Positions 45,779-53,963 of a DNA stretch of 64,000 bases are shown here, in pieces (position 1 is the first letter of the stretch; every line of letters begins with the position of its first letter). Below the pieces are notes generated by a model. The model did not search any database. It was not told the origin of the DNA and saw only the letters and a program-made list of their open reading frames with translations. The position numbers and the translations under genes were made by a program. The stretch is from Roseicella aerolata (lineage in GTDB: Bacteria > Pseudomonadota > Alphaproteobacteria > Acetobacterales > Acetobacteraceae), in the NCBI RefSeq assembly GCF_020523605.1, contig NZ_JAJAQI010000007.1, forward strand, positions 96,342 to 160,341, given 5' to 3'.

Positions 45779-46219
45779 TCAGTGCCGGGCGAAGAGGCGC
45801 TCCCCCTCCGGCGCGCCGAACAGAATCACGTCATAGGGCTCGCCGGGGATGTCCATGCCGGGGGCCGAGGCCGGCATGCCCGGGGCGGAGAGGCCGCGCG
45901 CCGCCGGCCGCTCGGCCAGCAGGCGGCGCAGGTCGCCGGCCGGGACATGGCCCTCGATGACATAACCCTCGAGCAGGGCGGTGTGGCAGGACCACAGCGG
46001 CTCCGGCACGGCATGGGCGCGCTTGACCGCCGCCATGTCGGCGACGTCGCGCGCCTGCGCCGCGAAGCCGGCGCGCTGCAGATGGCGGACCCAGCCCTCG
46101 CAGCAGCCGCAATTCGCGTCCTTCCACACCTCGATCCGCGGGCCGGCCGCCCAGGCGGGCATCGCGGCCGCGCCGAGCGCGAGGAGCCCGAGGCGCAGCG
46201 CGCCGCGCCGGCCGGTCAC
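45779..46219 (-). CDS. DUF411 metal-binding protein
   Basis: A 146-residue exported protein. From the GTG at 46219 it has a twin-arginine-like leader (GRRGALRLGLLALGAAAMPAWA), then IEVWKDANCGCCEGWVRHL with Cys at residues 37, 39 and 40, the DUF411 hallmark. GHVPAGDLRRLLAERP is also typical. DUF411 proteins commonly occur with copper or other metal resistance genes, and a metal-rich neighbourhood supports that here. Coupled to the upstream Met-rich protein by a GTGA overlap. Confidence 0.88.
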   Translation of the reverse strand: MTGRRGALRLGLLALGAAAMPAWAAGPRIEVWKDANCGCCEGWVRHLQRAGFAAQARDVADMAAVKRAHAVPEPLWSCHTALLEGYVIEGHVPAGDLRRLLAERPAARGLSAPGMPASAPGMDIPGEPYDVILFGAPEGERLFARH

Positions 46220-46896
46220 AGCCCGCGCATCCGCATGCCGCGGAGATGCTCCGCCATCAACTCGTCGGCGGTGCGCCTCTGCTCCTCGGACAGTACGGCG
46301 TAGAGCGAGCCGGCGGCCGCCGCCACCGCGCGCGTCGCCTCCAGCTCGGTGGCAAGCATCGCGGCGCGCCGCTCGAGCTGTTCCGGCGCGGTCGGCGTCT
46401 GGCCGGCCTGGCCCGGCTGGGCATGGGCCTGGCGCAGTTGCCCGGCCGCGGTGCGGACCGCATCGGCGAAGGCATTCCATTGCGGTGCCTGGGCGTCGGT
46501 GATGCGAAGCTCGGTGCGGAGATAGGCGATCTGCCCCTCGATGCGCCGGAAGGGCTGCATGCCGCCGCGCATCGCCATCATGCGCTGCATCATCTGCATC
46601 ATCTGGCCCATCTCGCCCTGCATGCCCATTCCTGGCATGCCCATCCCCGGCATGCCGCCCGGGGCGGGCATTCCCATCCCCGGCATGCCCATGCCGGGTG
46701 TCCCGGGCCGCGCTGGCGCCGGGGCGGCTGGCGGCGGCGCGGGCGGCGCCGGCTGCTGCGCCACCTGCTGGCCCTCCGGATGATGCGCGGCATGGTCCGC
46801 GTCCTGCGCCTGCTGCGCCGCCGCGGGACCGGCGAACCCCAGCGCGAGGGCAAGGGCGAAGGCGCCGCGGATACCCATCACCGAAACTCCTGTCAT
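46216..46896 (-). CDS. Met-rich periplasmic Spy/CpxP-like protein
   Basis: A 226-residue exported protein. After the signal peptide (FALALALGFAGPAAAQ) come a His-containing DADHAAHHPEG stretch, a Pro/Ala linker and a run of Met-Gly-Pro repeats (GMGMPGMGM motifs, about residues 66-112), suited to binding Cu(I). The C-terminal half is helical, with LRITDAQAPQWNAFADAVR and LEATRAVAAAAGSLYAVLSEEQRR, the LTxxQ-type pattern of Spy/CpxP. A periplasmic copper-buffering or chaperone role is inferred. Confidence 0.8.
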   Translation of the reverse strand: MTGVSVMGIRGAFALALALGFAGPAAAQQAQDADHAAHHPEGQQVAQQPAPPAPPPAAPAPARPGTPGMGMPGMGMPAPGGMPGMGMPGMGMQGEMGQMMQMMQRMMAMRGGMQPFRRIEGQIAYLRTELRITDAQAPQWNAFADAVRTAAGQLRQAHAQPGQAGQTPTAPEQLERRAAMLATELEATRAVAAAAGSLYAVLSEEQRRTADELMAEHLRGMRMRGL

Positions 46897-47292
46897 GGCG
46901 TCCCTCCAACGGCCTTGCTGCCGGGCGGCCGGCCTGGCCGCGATGCCGTGCCAGCCTCACCTGCGCCCGGCGCGTCGGCCTTGTCCTGGATCAACGCAGG
47001 AGGCCGGGTCTGTGCCGCATCGCCGGACCATGCGGAAGCCGGGCGCGGCAGGCGCAGGCTCCGTCCCCCTTTCGGCATGCAGAATCAAGCCCCTGACAGC
47101 AGGCAGGTGCAAGCCGAAGGATCACGCATCCAGGCCGACACAGTGCGACAAAGCATTGCGGCATACATCCGCGCCGCATCAGCGGCGTTGCCGCCGCAAG
47201 GACGGCACGAGGAGGCACCGGCCCATCCCGACCTGCGCCCGGCGGCGGACCCGCCGCCCTCCTCCCTTCGTGCCAGCGCAGGAGGCCCTCAT
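46897..47292. other. Divergent intergenic region between copper-related genes
   Basis: 396 bases between two divergently read genes (Spy-like on the minus strand, DUF305 on the plus strand). It should hold both promoters. I could not find a clear metal-regulator operator or a convincing small gene. A GCAGGAGG-type ribosome site just precedes the DUF305 ATG. Confidence 0.4.
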
Positions 47293-48084
47293 ATGCGGCA
47301 GCACCTGCTCGGCGTGCTGGCCATCGCGACGGCGCTGCTCGCGGCACCGTCCCTTGCCCAGCAGACCGAGGATTTCGAAGGCAATTACGATCCTACCCGG
47401 ACCTATGAGCCGAACGCGCCCGCCGGCCCCAGCACCTGGCATGACGTCATGCTGCTCCCGCCCGGCGAGCAGGCGCCCTTCGACGCCGCCATCCGCGCGG
47501 ACCGGCGCTATGTCGACGGCATGCGCCGCCACCATGAGGGGGCGGTGACGATGTCGGAGGCGTATCTGCGCGACCCGGCTTCCTCCAGCCCGCGGATGCG
47601 GCGGCTCGCGCGCGCCATCATCGCCAACCAGCGCTACGAGATCGCGCTGATGGACGACGTCGCGCGCCGCCTGGAGGAGCCGGTGCGCATCCTCGATCTC
47701 GGCATCACCCGGCTCGCCATCCGCGCCATGGCCACCGAGAATCTCGGCCAGCACTGGCGCGTGCTGCCGGTGCCCATCCCGGGCCCGCTCGACCCCGCCG
47801 GGCCGGTCAGCGCACGCGACGTGCAATTCGCCAAGGGCATGATCGAGCATCACGCGGCGGCGCTCGACATGGCGCGCGGCTAAAACGCGGATCCGGAGGC
47901 GCGCAACGGCTTCCTCAAGATCCTCAACGTCAACATCATCACCGACCAGAGCCAGGAGATCGCGCTGATGCGTGCGACCATGGCCGCCTATCCCGGCGAT
48001 GCCGACGCCATCGCCGTGCCACCGGGGATGGTGCATGGCATGCCGGGGGTGGCGGAAGGCGCGGCCGCCCACGGCACGCATTAG
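47293..48084 (+). pseudogene. DUF305 protein interrupted by an in-frame TAA
   Basis: An exported ferritin-like DUF305 protein: signal peptide (LLGVLAIATALLAAPSLAQ), first metal-site histidines in MRRHHEGAVTM (80-81), then FAKGMIEHHAAALDMARG (186-187). The frame stops at TAA 47881-47883 after 196 residues. The same frame then continues without shift for 66 codons with the expected end of the domain (NADPEARNGFLKILNVNIITDQSQEIALM, read in segments) to TAG at 48084. One base change from TAC/TAT would explain it. A shortened protein missing the last helix could still be made. The terminal TAG begins repeat A2. Confidence 0.85.
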
Positions 48085-48198
48085 CCCGCGATCGCCCTGA
48101 GTGCGCGCGCCGCGGGCGGGCACGCCAGGGCGTGAATCGCTGGCTCGAGAAAGCCAGGCCCGGATCGCCCGGGCACAGTCCGGGCGATCCGGGCCTGG
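48082..48198 (+). repeat. Dispersed repeat family A, copy A2 (perfect 19-bp hairpin; supplies TAG)
   Basis: A 117-base element beginning TAGCCCGCGATCGCCCTGAG, homologous to A1 over its full length. The right half is a perfect 19-bp inverted repeat (48154-48172 with 48180-48198, 7-base loop). The opening TAG is the stop codon of the full DUF305 frame. It separates that gene from the copper ATPase gene, and 105 bases of unassigned sequence follow. Confidence 0.85.
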
Positions 48199-48307
48199 GA
48201 ACGGCGGCGCGCCAGGCGGGCGGCGTGATGTGGATCGCGCCCTCCATGGCGGGCCACGCAGGTGCCGCCCGGTACTGCCCTTGCCACCGCCAGAAGGAGT
48301 GGAGTCC

Positions 48308-50677
48308 ATGGAGCCGCAGCCCACCGGCACGCGCCGCCCCGCGCACGGCCACCACCATGACGCCGCCACCAGCGCCGGGCTGGTGACGGACCCGGTCTGC
48401 GGCATGAAGGTCGATCCGCACCGGACGCAGCACCGCGCGGACCATGCCGGGCAGCCCTTCCATTTCTGTTCCGCGGGCTGCCGGGCCAAATTCCTGGCCG
48501 ACCCGGCCCGCTATCTCGGCGGCCCGGAGACACGGGACCTGCGCGCCGAGCCGGTCGCGCCCGGCACGATCTACACCTGCCCCATGCACCCGCAGATACG
48601 CCAGATCGGCCCCGGCAGCTGCCCGATCTGCGGCATGGCGCTGGAGCCAGAACTGGCGACCGCGGAGGCCGCGCCGAATCCGGAGCTGGTGGACTTCACC
48701 CGCCGCTTCTGGATCGGGCTCGTCCTGACCCTGCCGGTGCTGGCGCTCGAGATGGGCGGGCACCTGCTGGGGCTCGAGCATCTGGTCGGCCGCTCCACCT
48801 CGAACTGGCTGCAACTGCTCTTCGGCACGCCGGTCGTGCTCTGGGCGGGCTGGCCCTTCTTCCAGCGCGGCTGGTTCTCGGTGGTGAACCGAAGCCTCAA
48901 CATGTTCACCCTCATCGCGCTCGGCACCGGCGTCGCCTGGGTCTACAGCCTGGTGGCGACCATCGCGCCCGGCCTCTTCCCGCCCGCCTTCCGTGCCCCG
49001 GACGGATCGGTCGCGGTCTATTTCGAGGCGGCCGCGGTGATCATCGTGCTGGTGCTGCTCGGCCAGGTGCTGGAACTGCGCGCGCGTGAGCGCACCGGCG
49101 GCGCCATCCGTGCCCTGCTCGACCTCGCCCCGGCCATGGCCCGGCGGATCAGGGCGGACGGGACGGAGGAGGAGGTGCCGCTGGAGGAGGTCTCGGTCGG
49201 GGACCGGCTGCGCATCCGCCCCGGTGACAAGGTGCCGCTCGATGGCGAGGTGCTGGAGGGCGGCAGCCATGTGGACGAGAGCCTGGTGACCGGTGAGTCC
49301 GTGCCCGTGGCGAAGGCGCCGGGCGCGCGCGTCATCGGCGGCACGCTGAACGGCCAGGGCGCCTTCGTCATGCGCGCCGACCGCGTGGGCCAGGACACGG
49401 TGCTGGCGCGGATCGTGCAGATGGTGGCTGCGGCCCAGCGCTCCCGCGCGCCGATCCAGCGGCTGGCGGATGAGGTCTCCGCCTGGTTCGTCCCGGCCGT
49501 CGTGGCGATCGCCGTCCTCGCCGCGGTCGCCTGGCTGGTCTGGGGCCCCGATCCCCGCGCCGCCTATGCCATCGTCGCGGCGGTCACGGTGCTGATCATC
49601 GCCTGCCCCTGCGCGCTCGGCCTGGCCACGCCGATGTCCATCATGGTCGGGGTCGGGCGCGGCGCGCAGGCCGGCGTGCTGATCAAGAATGCCGAGGCGC
49701 TGGAGCGGATGGAGCGCATCGACACGCTGGTGGTGGACAAGACCGGCACGCTGACCCGCGGCCGGCCGGAGGTGGTCGCCGTGGCGCCGGGGCCGGGCTT
49801 TGCGGAGGCGGAGGTGCTGCGCCTGGCGGCGGGGCTGGAACGGCCGAGCCAGCACCCGCTGGCCGAGGCGGTGGTGCGCGCCGCCGAGGCCCGCGGCCTT
49901 CCCCTGCCGGCGGTCGAGGCGTTCGACGCCCCGACCGGCCGCGGCGTCACCGGGCGGGTCGAGGGCCGGCAGGTCGCGGTCGGCAATGCCCGGCTGATGC
50001 AGGAGCAGGGCGTCGACGCGACCCCGGTCGCCGCCGAGGCGGAGCGGCTGCGCGGCGAGGGCGCGACGGCCTTCTTCGTCGCGGTGGATGGCCGGCCCGC
50101 CGGGCTGGTCGCGGTCGCCGACCCGGTGAAGGAGACGACGCCGGCCGCCCTCGCCGGCCTGGCCGAGGAGGGCGTGCGGGTGGTGATGCTGACCGGCGAC
50201 AACCGCACCACGGCCGAGGCGGTCGCCCGCCGGCTCGGCATTGCCGAGCTGGTGGCCGAGGTGCTGCCGGAGGACAAGCAGAAGGTGGTGGACCGGCTCC
50301 GCGCGGATGGGCGGCGCGTGGCCATGGCGGGCGACGGGGTGAACGACGCGCCGGCGCTGGCGGCGGCCGAGGTGGGCATCGCCATGGGCACCGGGACGGA
50401 TGTGGCGATCGAGAGCGCGGGCGTCACCTTGCTGGGCGGCGACCTCACCGGCATCCTGCGGGCGCGTCGGCTGTCGCGCGCGGTGATGCGCAACATCCGG
50501 CAGAACCTCTTCTTCGCCTTCGCCTACAACGCGGCAGGCGTTCCGGTGGCGGCCGGGGTGCTCTACCCGGCCTTCGGTATCCTGCTCTCGCCGGTGATCG
50601 CGGCGGCGGCAATGGCGTTGTCCTCGGTCAGCGTGGTCGGCAATGCGCTCAGGCTGCGGCGGGCGCGGCTGGAGTGA
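48308..50677 (+). CDS. Copper-transporting P1B-type ATPase with YHS domain
   Basis: A 789-residue inner-membrane Cu(I) export pump. The N-terminus has a His-rich stretch, a YHS domain ([11 protein letters not shown] ... [12 protein letters not shown], residues about 26-70) and a heavy-metal-binding segment (YTCPMHPQI ... CPICGMAL, about 88-116) instead of the usual CxxC MXCXXC domain. It then shows about eight membrane helices, CPC in [13 protein letters not shown] (near 432), the phosphorylation site DKTGTLT (near 477), the HP motif in SQHPLAEA, and [12 protein letters not shown] (near 675). It closes the copper group. Confidence 0.95.
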   Translation: MEPQPTGTRRPAHGHHHDAATSAGLVTDPVCGMKVDPHRTQHRADHAGQPFHFCSAGCRAKFLADPARYLGGPETRDLRAEPVAPGTIYTCPMHPQIRQIGPGSCPICGMALEPELATAEAAPNPELVDFTRRFWIGLVLTLPVLALEMGGHLLGLEHLVGRSTSNWLQLLFGTPVVLWAGWPFFQRGWFSVVNRSLNMFTLIALGTGVAWVYSLVATIAPGLFPPAFRAPDGSVAVYFEAAAVIIVLVLLGQVLELRARERTGGAIRALLDLAPAMARRIRADGTEEEVPLEEVSVGDRLRIRPGDKVPLDGEVLEGGSHVDESLVTGESVPVAKAPGARVIGGTLNGQGAFVMRADRVGQDTVLARIVQMVAAAQRSRAPIQRLADEVSAWFVPAVVAIAVLAAVAWLVWGPDPRAAYAIVAAVTVLIIACPCALGLATPMSIMVGVGRGAQAGVLIKNAEALERMERIDTLVVDKTGTLTRGRPEVVAVAPGPGFAEAEVLRLAAGLERPSQHPLAEAVVRAAEARGLPLPAVEAFDAPTGRGVTGRVEGRQVAVGNARLMQEQGVDATPVAAEAERLRGEGATAFFVAVDGRPAGLVAVADPVKETTPAALAGLAEEGVRVVMLTGDNRTTAEAVARRLGIAELVAEVLPEDKQKVVDRLRADGRRVAMAGDGVNDAPALAAAEVGIAMGTGTDVAIESAGVTLLGGDLTGILRARRLSRAVMRNIRQNLFFAFAYNAAGVPVAAGVLYPAFGILLSPVIAAAAMALSSVSVVGNALRLRRARLE

Positions 50678-50714
50678 CGCGCATGGCAGCGAGGGCGATG
50701 GCCGGGAGAACGGA

Positions 50715-51434
50715 ATGGCAATGACCTGGCGGCAAGGCATCCGCCTCCTGCTCCTCGGCGCGGCGCTGCTGGCGGCACAGCCCGCCCCGGCCCGCGCCGC
50801 GCCGGACCCCTTCGAGGCGGTGAACCGCCGCATCCACGGCTTCAACCAGGGCGTCCAGGCCCGGCTGCTCGGCCCGCTGGTGGAGATCTACCACGCCACC
50901 ACTACGCCGGAGGCGCGGCGCGGCCTGGCCAATGCGCTCGCCAACCTGAACGAGCCGGTGACGGCGGCGAGCGGCCTCGCCGCCGGGCAGGCCGGGCTTG
51001 CCTGGAACGCGGCGACGCGTTTCGGCATCAACTCCACGCTCGGCCTGGGCGGGGTGGAGGACCGGGCCGCCGCGCTCGGCTATCCGCGGCGTCCCTTCGG
51101 TGTCGCGGATGCGCTCTGCGCCTGGCGGGTGCCGAGCGGCCCCTTCCTGGTGTTGCCGCTGCTCGGCCCCTCCACGCTGCGCGATGCCGGGGCGCAGTTC
51201 GCCACCACGGCCGCGCTCGCCCAGGCGCTGGGGCCGGATATCGTCCTCGCCTGGGGCACGGGGGATGCGCTGGTCGGCTATGCCGGCATCCACCACGCGC
51301 TGGCGCGGCTGGAGGCGGAGTCGCTCGACGCCTATGCGGTGCTGCGCAGCGCCTACCGGCAGCGGCGCGCCGCCACCTGCCCGCAGGACCGGCCGGCGGA
51401 GGCGGAGGACGAGGAGGCGGCGGAACCGCGCTGA
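50715..51434 (+). CDS. MlaA/VacJ-family protein
   Basis: A 239-residue protein with the MlaA core DPFEAVNRRIHGFNQGV, LANLNEPVTAASGLAAG, RFGINSTLGLGGVEDRAA and PFLVLPLLGPSTLRD. MlaA proteins take mislocalised phospholipid from the outer-membrane outer leaflet. The signal peptide lacks a lipobox Cys, so it is not an evident lipoprotein. The other mla genes are not in the window. The ATG at 50715 has GGGAGAA upstream. A poorly conserved acidic tail ends the protein. Confidence 0.88.
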   Translation: MAMTWRQGIRLLLLGAALLAAQPAPARAAPDPFEAVNRRIHGFNQGVQARLLGPLVEIYHATTTPEARRGLANALANLNEPVTAASGLAAGQAGLAWNAATRFGINSTLGLGGVEDRAAALGYPRRPFGVADALCAWRVPSGPFLVLPLLGPSTLRDAGAQFATTAALAQALGPDIVLAWGTGDALVGYAGIHHALARLEAESLDAYAVLRSAYRQRRAATCPQDRPAEAEDEEAAEPR

Positions 51435-51456
51435 GCGGCGCCTGCCGCCCGCCGGA

Positions 51457-52398
51457 TCAGAACAGCAGGCCCTTCCGCAGCATCCCGTGCACGCCCTTCT
51501 CGCCGTTCACCGTCTGCGTCACGCGGAAATCCACGGCCAGCGAGCAGAAGGCATAGGCCTGCTCGCGCGAGAGGTTCGTCCGGCCGCAGATGAAGGCGAT
51601 CATCTCCCGCAGCGCCTGCTTCATCGCCTGGTCCAGATCCTCGTTCAGACCCATGGCGATGTAGTGCGTCGGCGTCTCCGCCCGCGGCATCCGCTGGCCG
51701 GTCCCCTTGTGCAACAGGAAGGTGAAGGTACCGGTCAGGCACATCTCGAGGGCGGTGACGCAGACCTCGCCATCGCCCTGCACGCCATGCCCGTCGCCCA
51801 CCGAGAAATTCGCGCCCGGCACATGCACCGGCAGGAAGAGCGTGCTGCCCGCCTGAAGCTCCTTGTTGTCGAGGTTGCCGCCATGGATCCGCGGCTCCTT
51901 GGAGGAGATCCGGCCGAAGGCGGGCGGCGGCGCCACGCCCATCACGCCGAAGAAAGGGGCGAGGGCCAGTTCCGTCCCCCAGGGCAGGCGGCAGGTGCGG
52001 CGCGCCCGGTCCACCGCGCTGTGGAACAGGTGGAACTCGGGGAAATCCTCGGGCAGCGTGCCCATCAGCGGCGCGACCATGGTGTAGCCCCAGTCCGCGC
52101 CGGGCTCGATGCGCTCGATCCGCACCTCCAGCGTATCGCCCGGTTCGGCGCCCTCGACCGCGATCGGGCCGGTGAGGATGTGCCCCGTCGCGGCGCCGGG
52201 ATTGGCGGCGATGATGGCCGAAAGCTCGGGCGGCACCGCCATGCCGCTGCCCGGTGGCGGCAGCACCTCCGCCCGGCCGGAGACGCATTGCACCTCCACC
52301 CTGTCGCCGGAGGCGATGTGGAGCACGGGCGGAAAACCAGCGCTGAAGGCGCCGGCCCGGACGGTCTCGGGCGCAGCGCGGAGCGTGTGGAGGGCCAT
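51457..52398 (-). CDS. Acetamidase/formamidase family protein
   Basis: A 313-residue FmdA/AmdA-type amidase, which hydrolyses short-chain amides to the acid and ammonia. The N-terminus HTLRAAPETVRAGAF, SGRAEVLPPPGSGM, GHILTGPIAVEGAEPGDTL and LPVHVPGANFSVGDGHGVQGDGEV (in parts) are characteristic. It is divergent from the molybdenum hydroxylase operon, with the promoter region at 52399-52605. Confidence 0.9.
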   Translation of the reverse strand: MALHTLRAAPETVRAGAFSAGFPPVLHIASGDRVEVQCVSGRAEVLPPPGSGMAVPPELSAIIAANPGAATGHILTGPIAVEGAEPGDTLEVRIERIEPGADWGYTMVAPLMGTLPEDFPEFHLFHSAVDRARRTCRLPWGTELALAPFFGVMGVAPPPAFGRISSKEPRIHGGNLDNKELQAGSTLFLPVHVPGANFSVGDGHGVQGDGEVCVTALEMCLTGTFTFLLHKGTGQRMPRAETPTHYIAMGLNEDLDQAMKQALREMIAFICGRTNLSREQAYAFCSLAVDFRVTQTVNGEKGVHGMLRKGLLF

Positions 52399-52605
52399 GG
52401 CGCAGTCATCTCTTGCGGAGGGACCGCGATGATGCGCCGCCGGGCGGCATGTGGCCAAGGGCCCCCGTACCCGCCGGGGCCCGGAGGGGGCTATGCCGGT
52501 CCCGCCGGCCAGACTAGCCTCGTTCCACCCCCTTGCGCCTGACCTGGGGCGTCTTCCCGAGCCAACGGGAGGCAGCGGGGACCGGAAACGACCAAGGGAT
52601 CGACC

Positions 52606-53475
52606 ATGACGGATATCCGATACCTGGCGCCACGATCGCTCGAGGAAGCGGTCAGCGCCTTCGCCGCCGCCCAGGGGGCGGCGCGCATCCTGGCCGGCGG
52701 CACCGACCTTCTGGTGCAGATGCGCAACGGCGTGGTGAAGCCCGGCCTGATCGTCGACATCAAGAAGATCGCGGAGATGACCGAGATCGCGGAGACGCCG
52801 GAGGGCGGGTTCCGCATCGGTGCCGCCATCTCCGGCGCGACGCTCGCCGAGCATCCGCGCTTCGGCAAGGCCTGGCCGGGCGTGCTGGAGGCGATCAACC
52901 TCATCGGCTCCAAGCAGGTGCAGGGCCGCGCCTCGCCCGGCGGCAACCTGTGCAACGGCTCGCCCGCCGGGGACAGCGTGCCGGCCATGATCGCGGCGGG
53001 CGCGGTGGTGACCGTGCAGGGCCCGAACGGGCGCCGGCAGATGCCGGTGGAAGCCGTGCCGGCCGGGCCGGGCCGCACCCATCTGGCGCCGGGCGAGATC
53101 GTGGTGAGCTTCACCCTGCCGCCGCGGCCGGCAGGCTCGGGCGACGCCTATCTGCGCATGATCCCGCGCACCGAGATGGACATCGCGGTCGTCGGCTGCG
53201 GCGTCAGCCTGACCCTGCAGGGCGGCACCGTCACCGCGGCGCGCGTCGGCCTGGGCGCCGTGGCGCCCACCGTGCTGCTGGTCGAGGACGCCGCCAGGGC
53301 GCTGATCGGCAGCCGGCTGGAGGAGGAGGCGCTGGAGGCCGCCGCCGCCGCCTGCCGCGCCGCCTGCAGGCCCATCAACGACAAGCGGGGCACCATCGCC
53401 TACCGCATCAAGGTCGCCGGGGTGCTGCTGAAGCGCACCGCCGCCATCGCCGCGCAGCGGGCAGGGGGGAACTGA
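52606..53475 (+). CDS. Molybdenum hydroxylase, FAD-binding medium subunit (CoxM-like)
   Basis: A 289-residue FAD subunit of an xanthine-oxidase-family hydroxylase. FAD-binding motifs are ARILAGGTDLLVQMRNG (residues 24-40) and ASPGGNLCNGSPAGDSVP (about 110). It passes electrons from the iron-sulfur subunit to an acceptor. It is the first gene of a three-gene operon in the order medium, small, large. Confidence 0.92.
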   Translation: MTDIRYLAPRSLEEAVSAFAAAQGAARILAGGTDLLVQMRNGVVKPGLIVDIKKIAEMTEIAETPEGGFRIGAAISGATLAEHPRFGKAWPGVLEAINLIGSKQVQGRASPGGNLCNGSPAGDSVPAMIAAGAVVTVQGPNGRRQMPVEAVPAGPGRTHLAPGEIVVSFTLPPRPAGSGDAYLRMIPRTEMDIAVVGCGVSLTLQGGTVTAARVGLGAVAPTVLLVEDAARALIGSRLEEEALEAAAAACRAACRPINDKRGTIAYRIKVAGVLLKRTAAIAAQRAGGN

Positions 53476-53480
53476 TCGCC

Positions 53481-53963
53481 ATGGCCAAGGTCCATGTCAC
53501 CACCACCATCAATGGCGAGCCGGCCGAGTTCCTCTGCGAGCCGGACAAGAGCATGCTGGACGTGCTGCGCAACACCCTGGGCCTGACCGGCACCAAGGAA
53601 GGCTGCGGCACCGGCGATTGCGGCGCCTGCTCCATCACCGTGGATGGCCGCCTGGTCTGCGCCTGCCTGATGCTGGCCGCCGAGGCCGAAGGCCATGAGA
53701 TCGGCACCATCGAGGGCATGGCCCGGGGCGAGGCGCTGCACCCGCTGCAGCAGAAATTCCTGGAGATGGCGGCGCTGCAATGCGGCATCTGCACGCCGGG
53801 CGTGCTGATCGCGGCGAAGTCGCTGCTGGAGAAGAACCCGGACCCGACGGAGACGGAGGTGCGCTTCGGCCTGGCCGGCAATCTCTGCCGCTGCACGGGC
53901 TATGACAAGATCGTCCGCGCGGTGCTCGAGACCGCCGCCGAGATGCGGGAGACTGCCCAATGA
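53481..53963 (+). CDS. Molybdenum hydroxylase, [2Fe-2S] small subunit (CoxS-like)
   Basis: A 160-residue iron-sulfur subunit with two clusters. The plant-type cluster has CGTGDCGACSITVDG and a further Cys in RLVCACLML. The second, alpha-helical cluster has ALQCGICTPG and GNLCRCTGYDKI. It begins 5 bases after the FAD subunit and overlaps the large-subunit start as ATGA. Confidence 0.95.
   Translation: MAKVHVTTTINGEPAEFLCEPDKSMLDVLRNTLGLTGTKEGCGTGDCGACSITVDGRLVCACLMLAAEAEGHEIGTIEGMARGEALHPLQQKFLEMAALQCGICTPGVLIAAKSLLEKNPDPTETEVRFGLAGNLCRCTGYDKIVRAVLETAAEMRETAQ

Noticed and set aside
47939..50845. 968-residue open frame antisense to the copper ATPase
   Set aside because: A long antisense frame is expected in very GC-rich genes. 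Its composition is Arg/His/Asp-rich with no domain, and the sense strand encodes a clear P-type ATPase.
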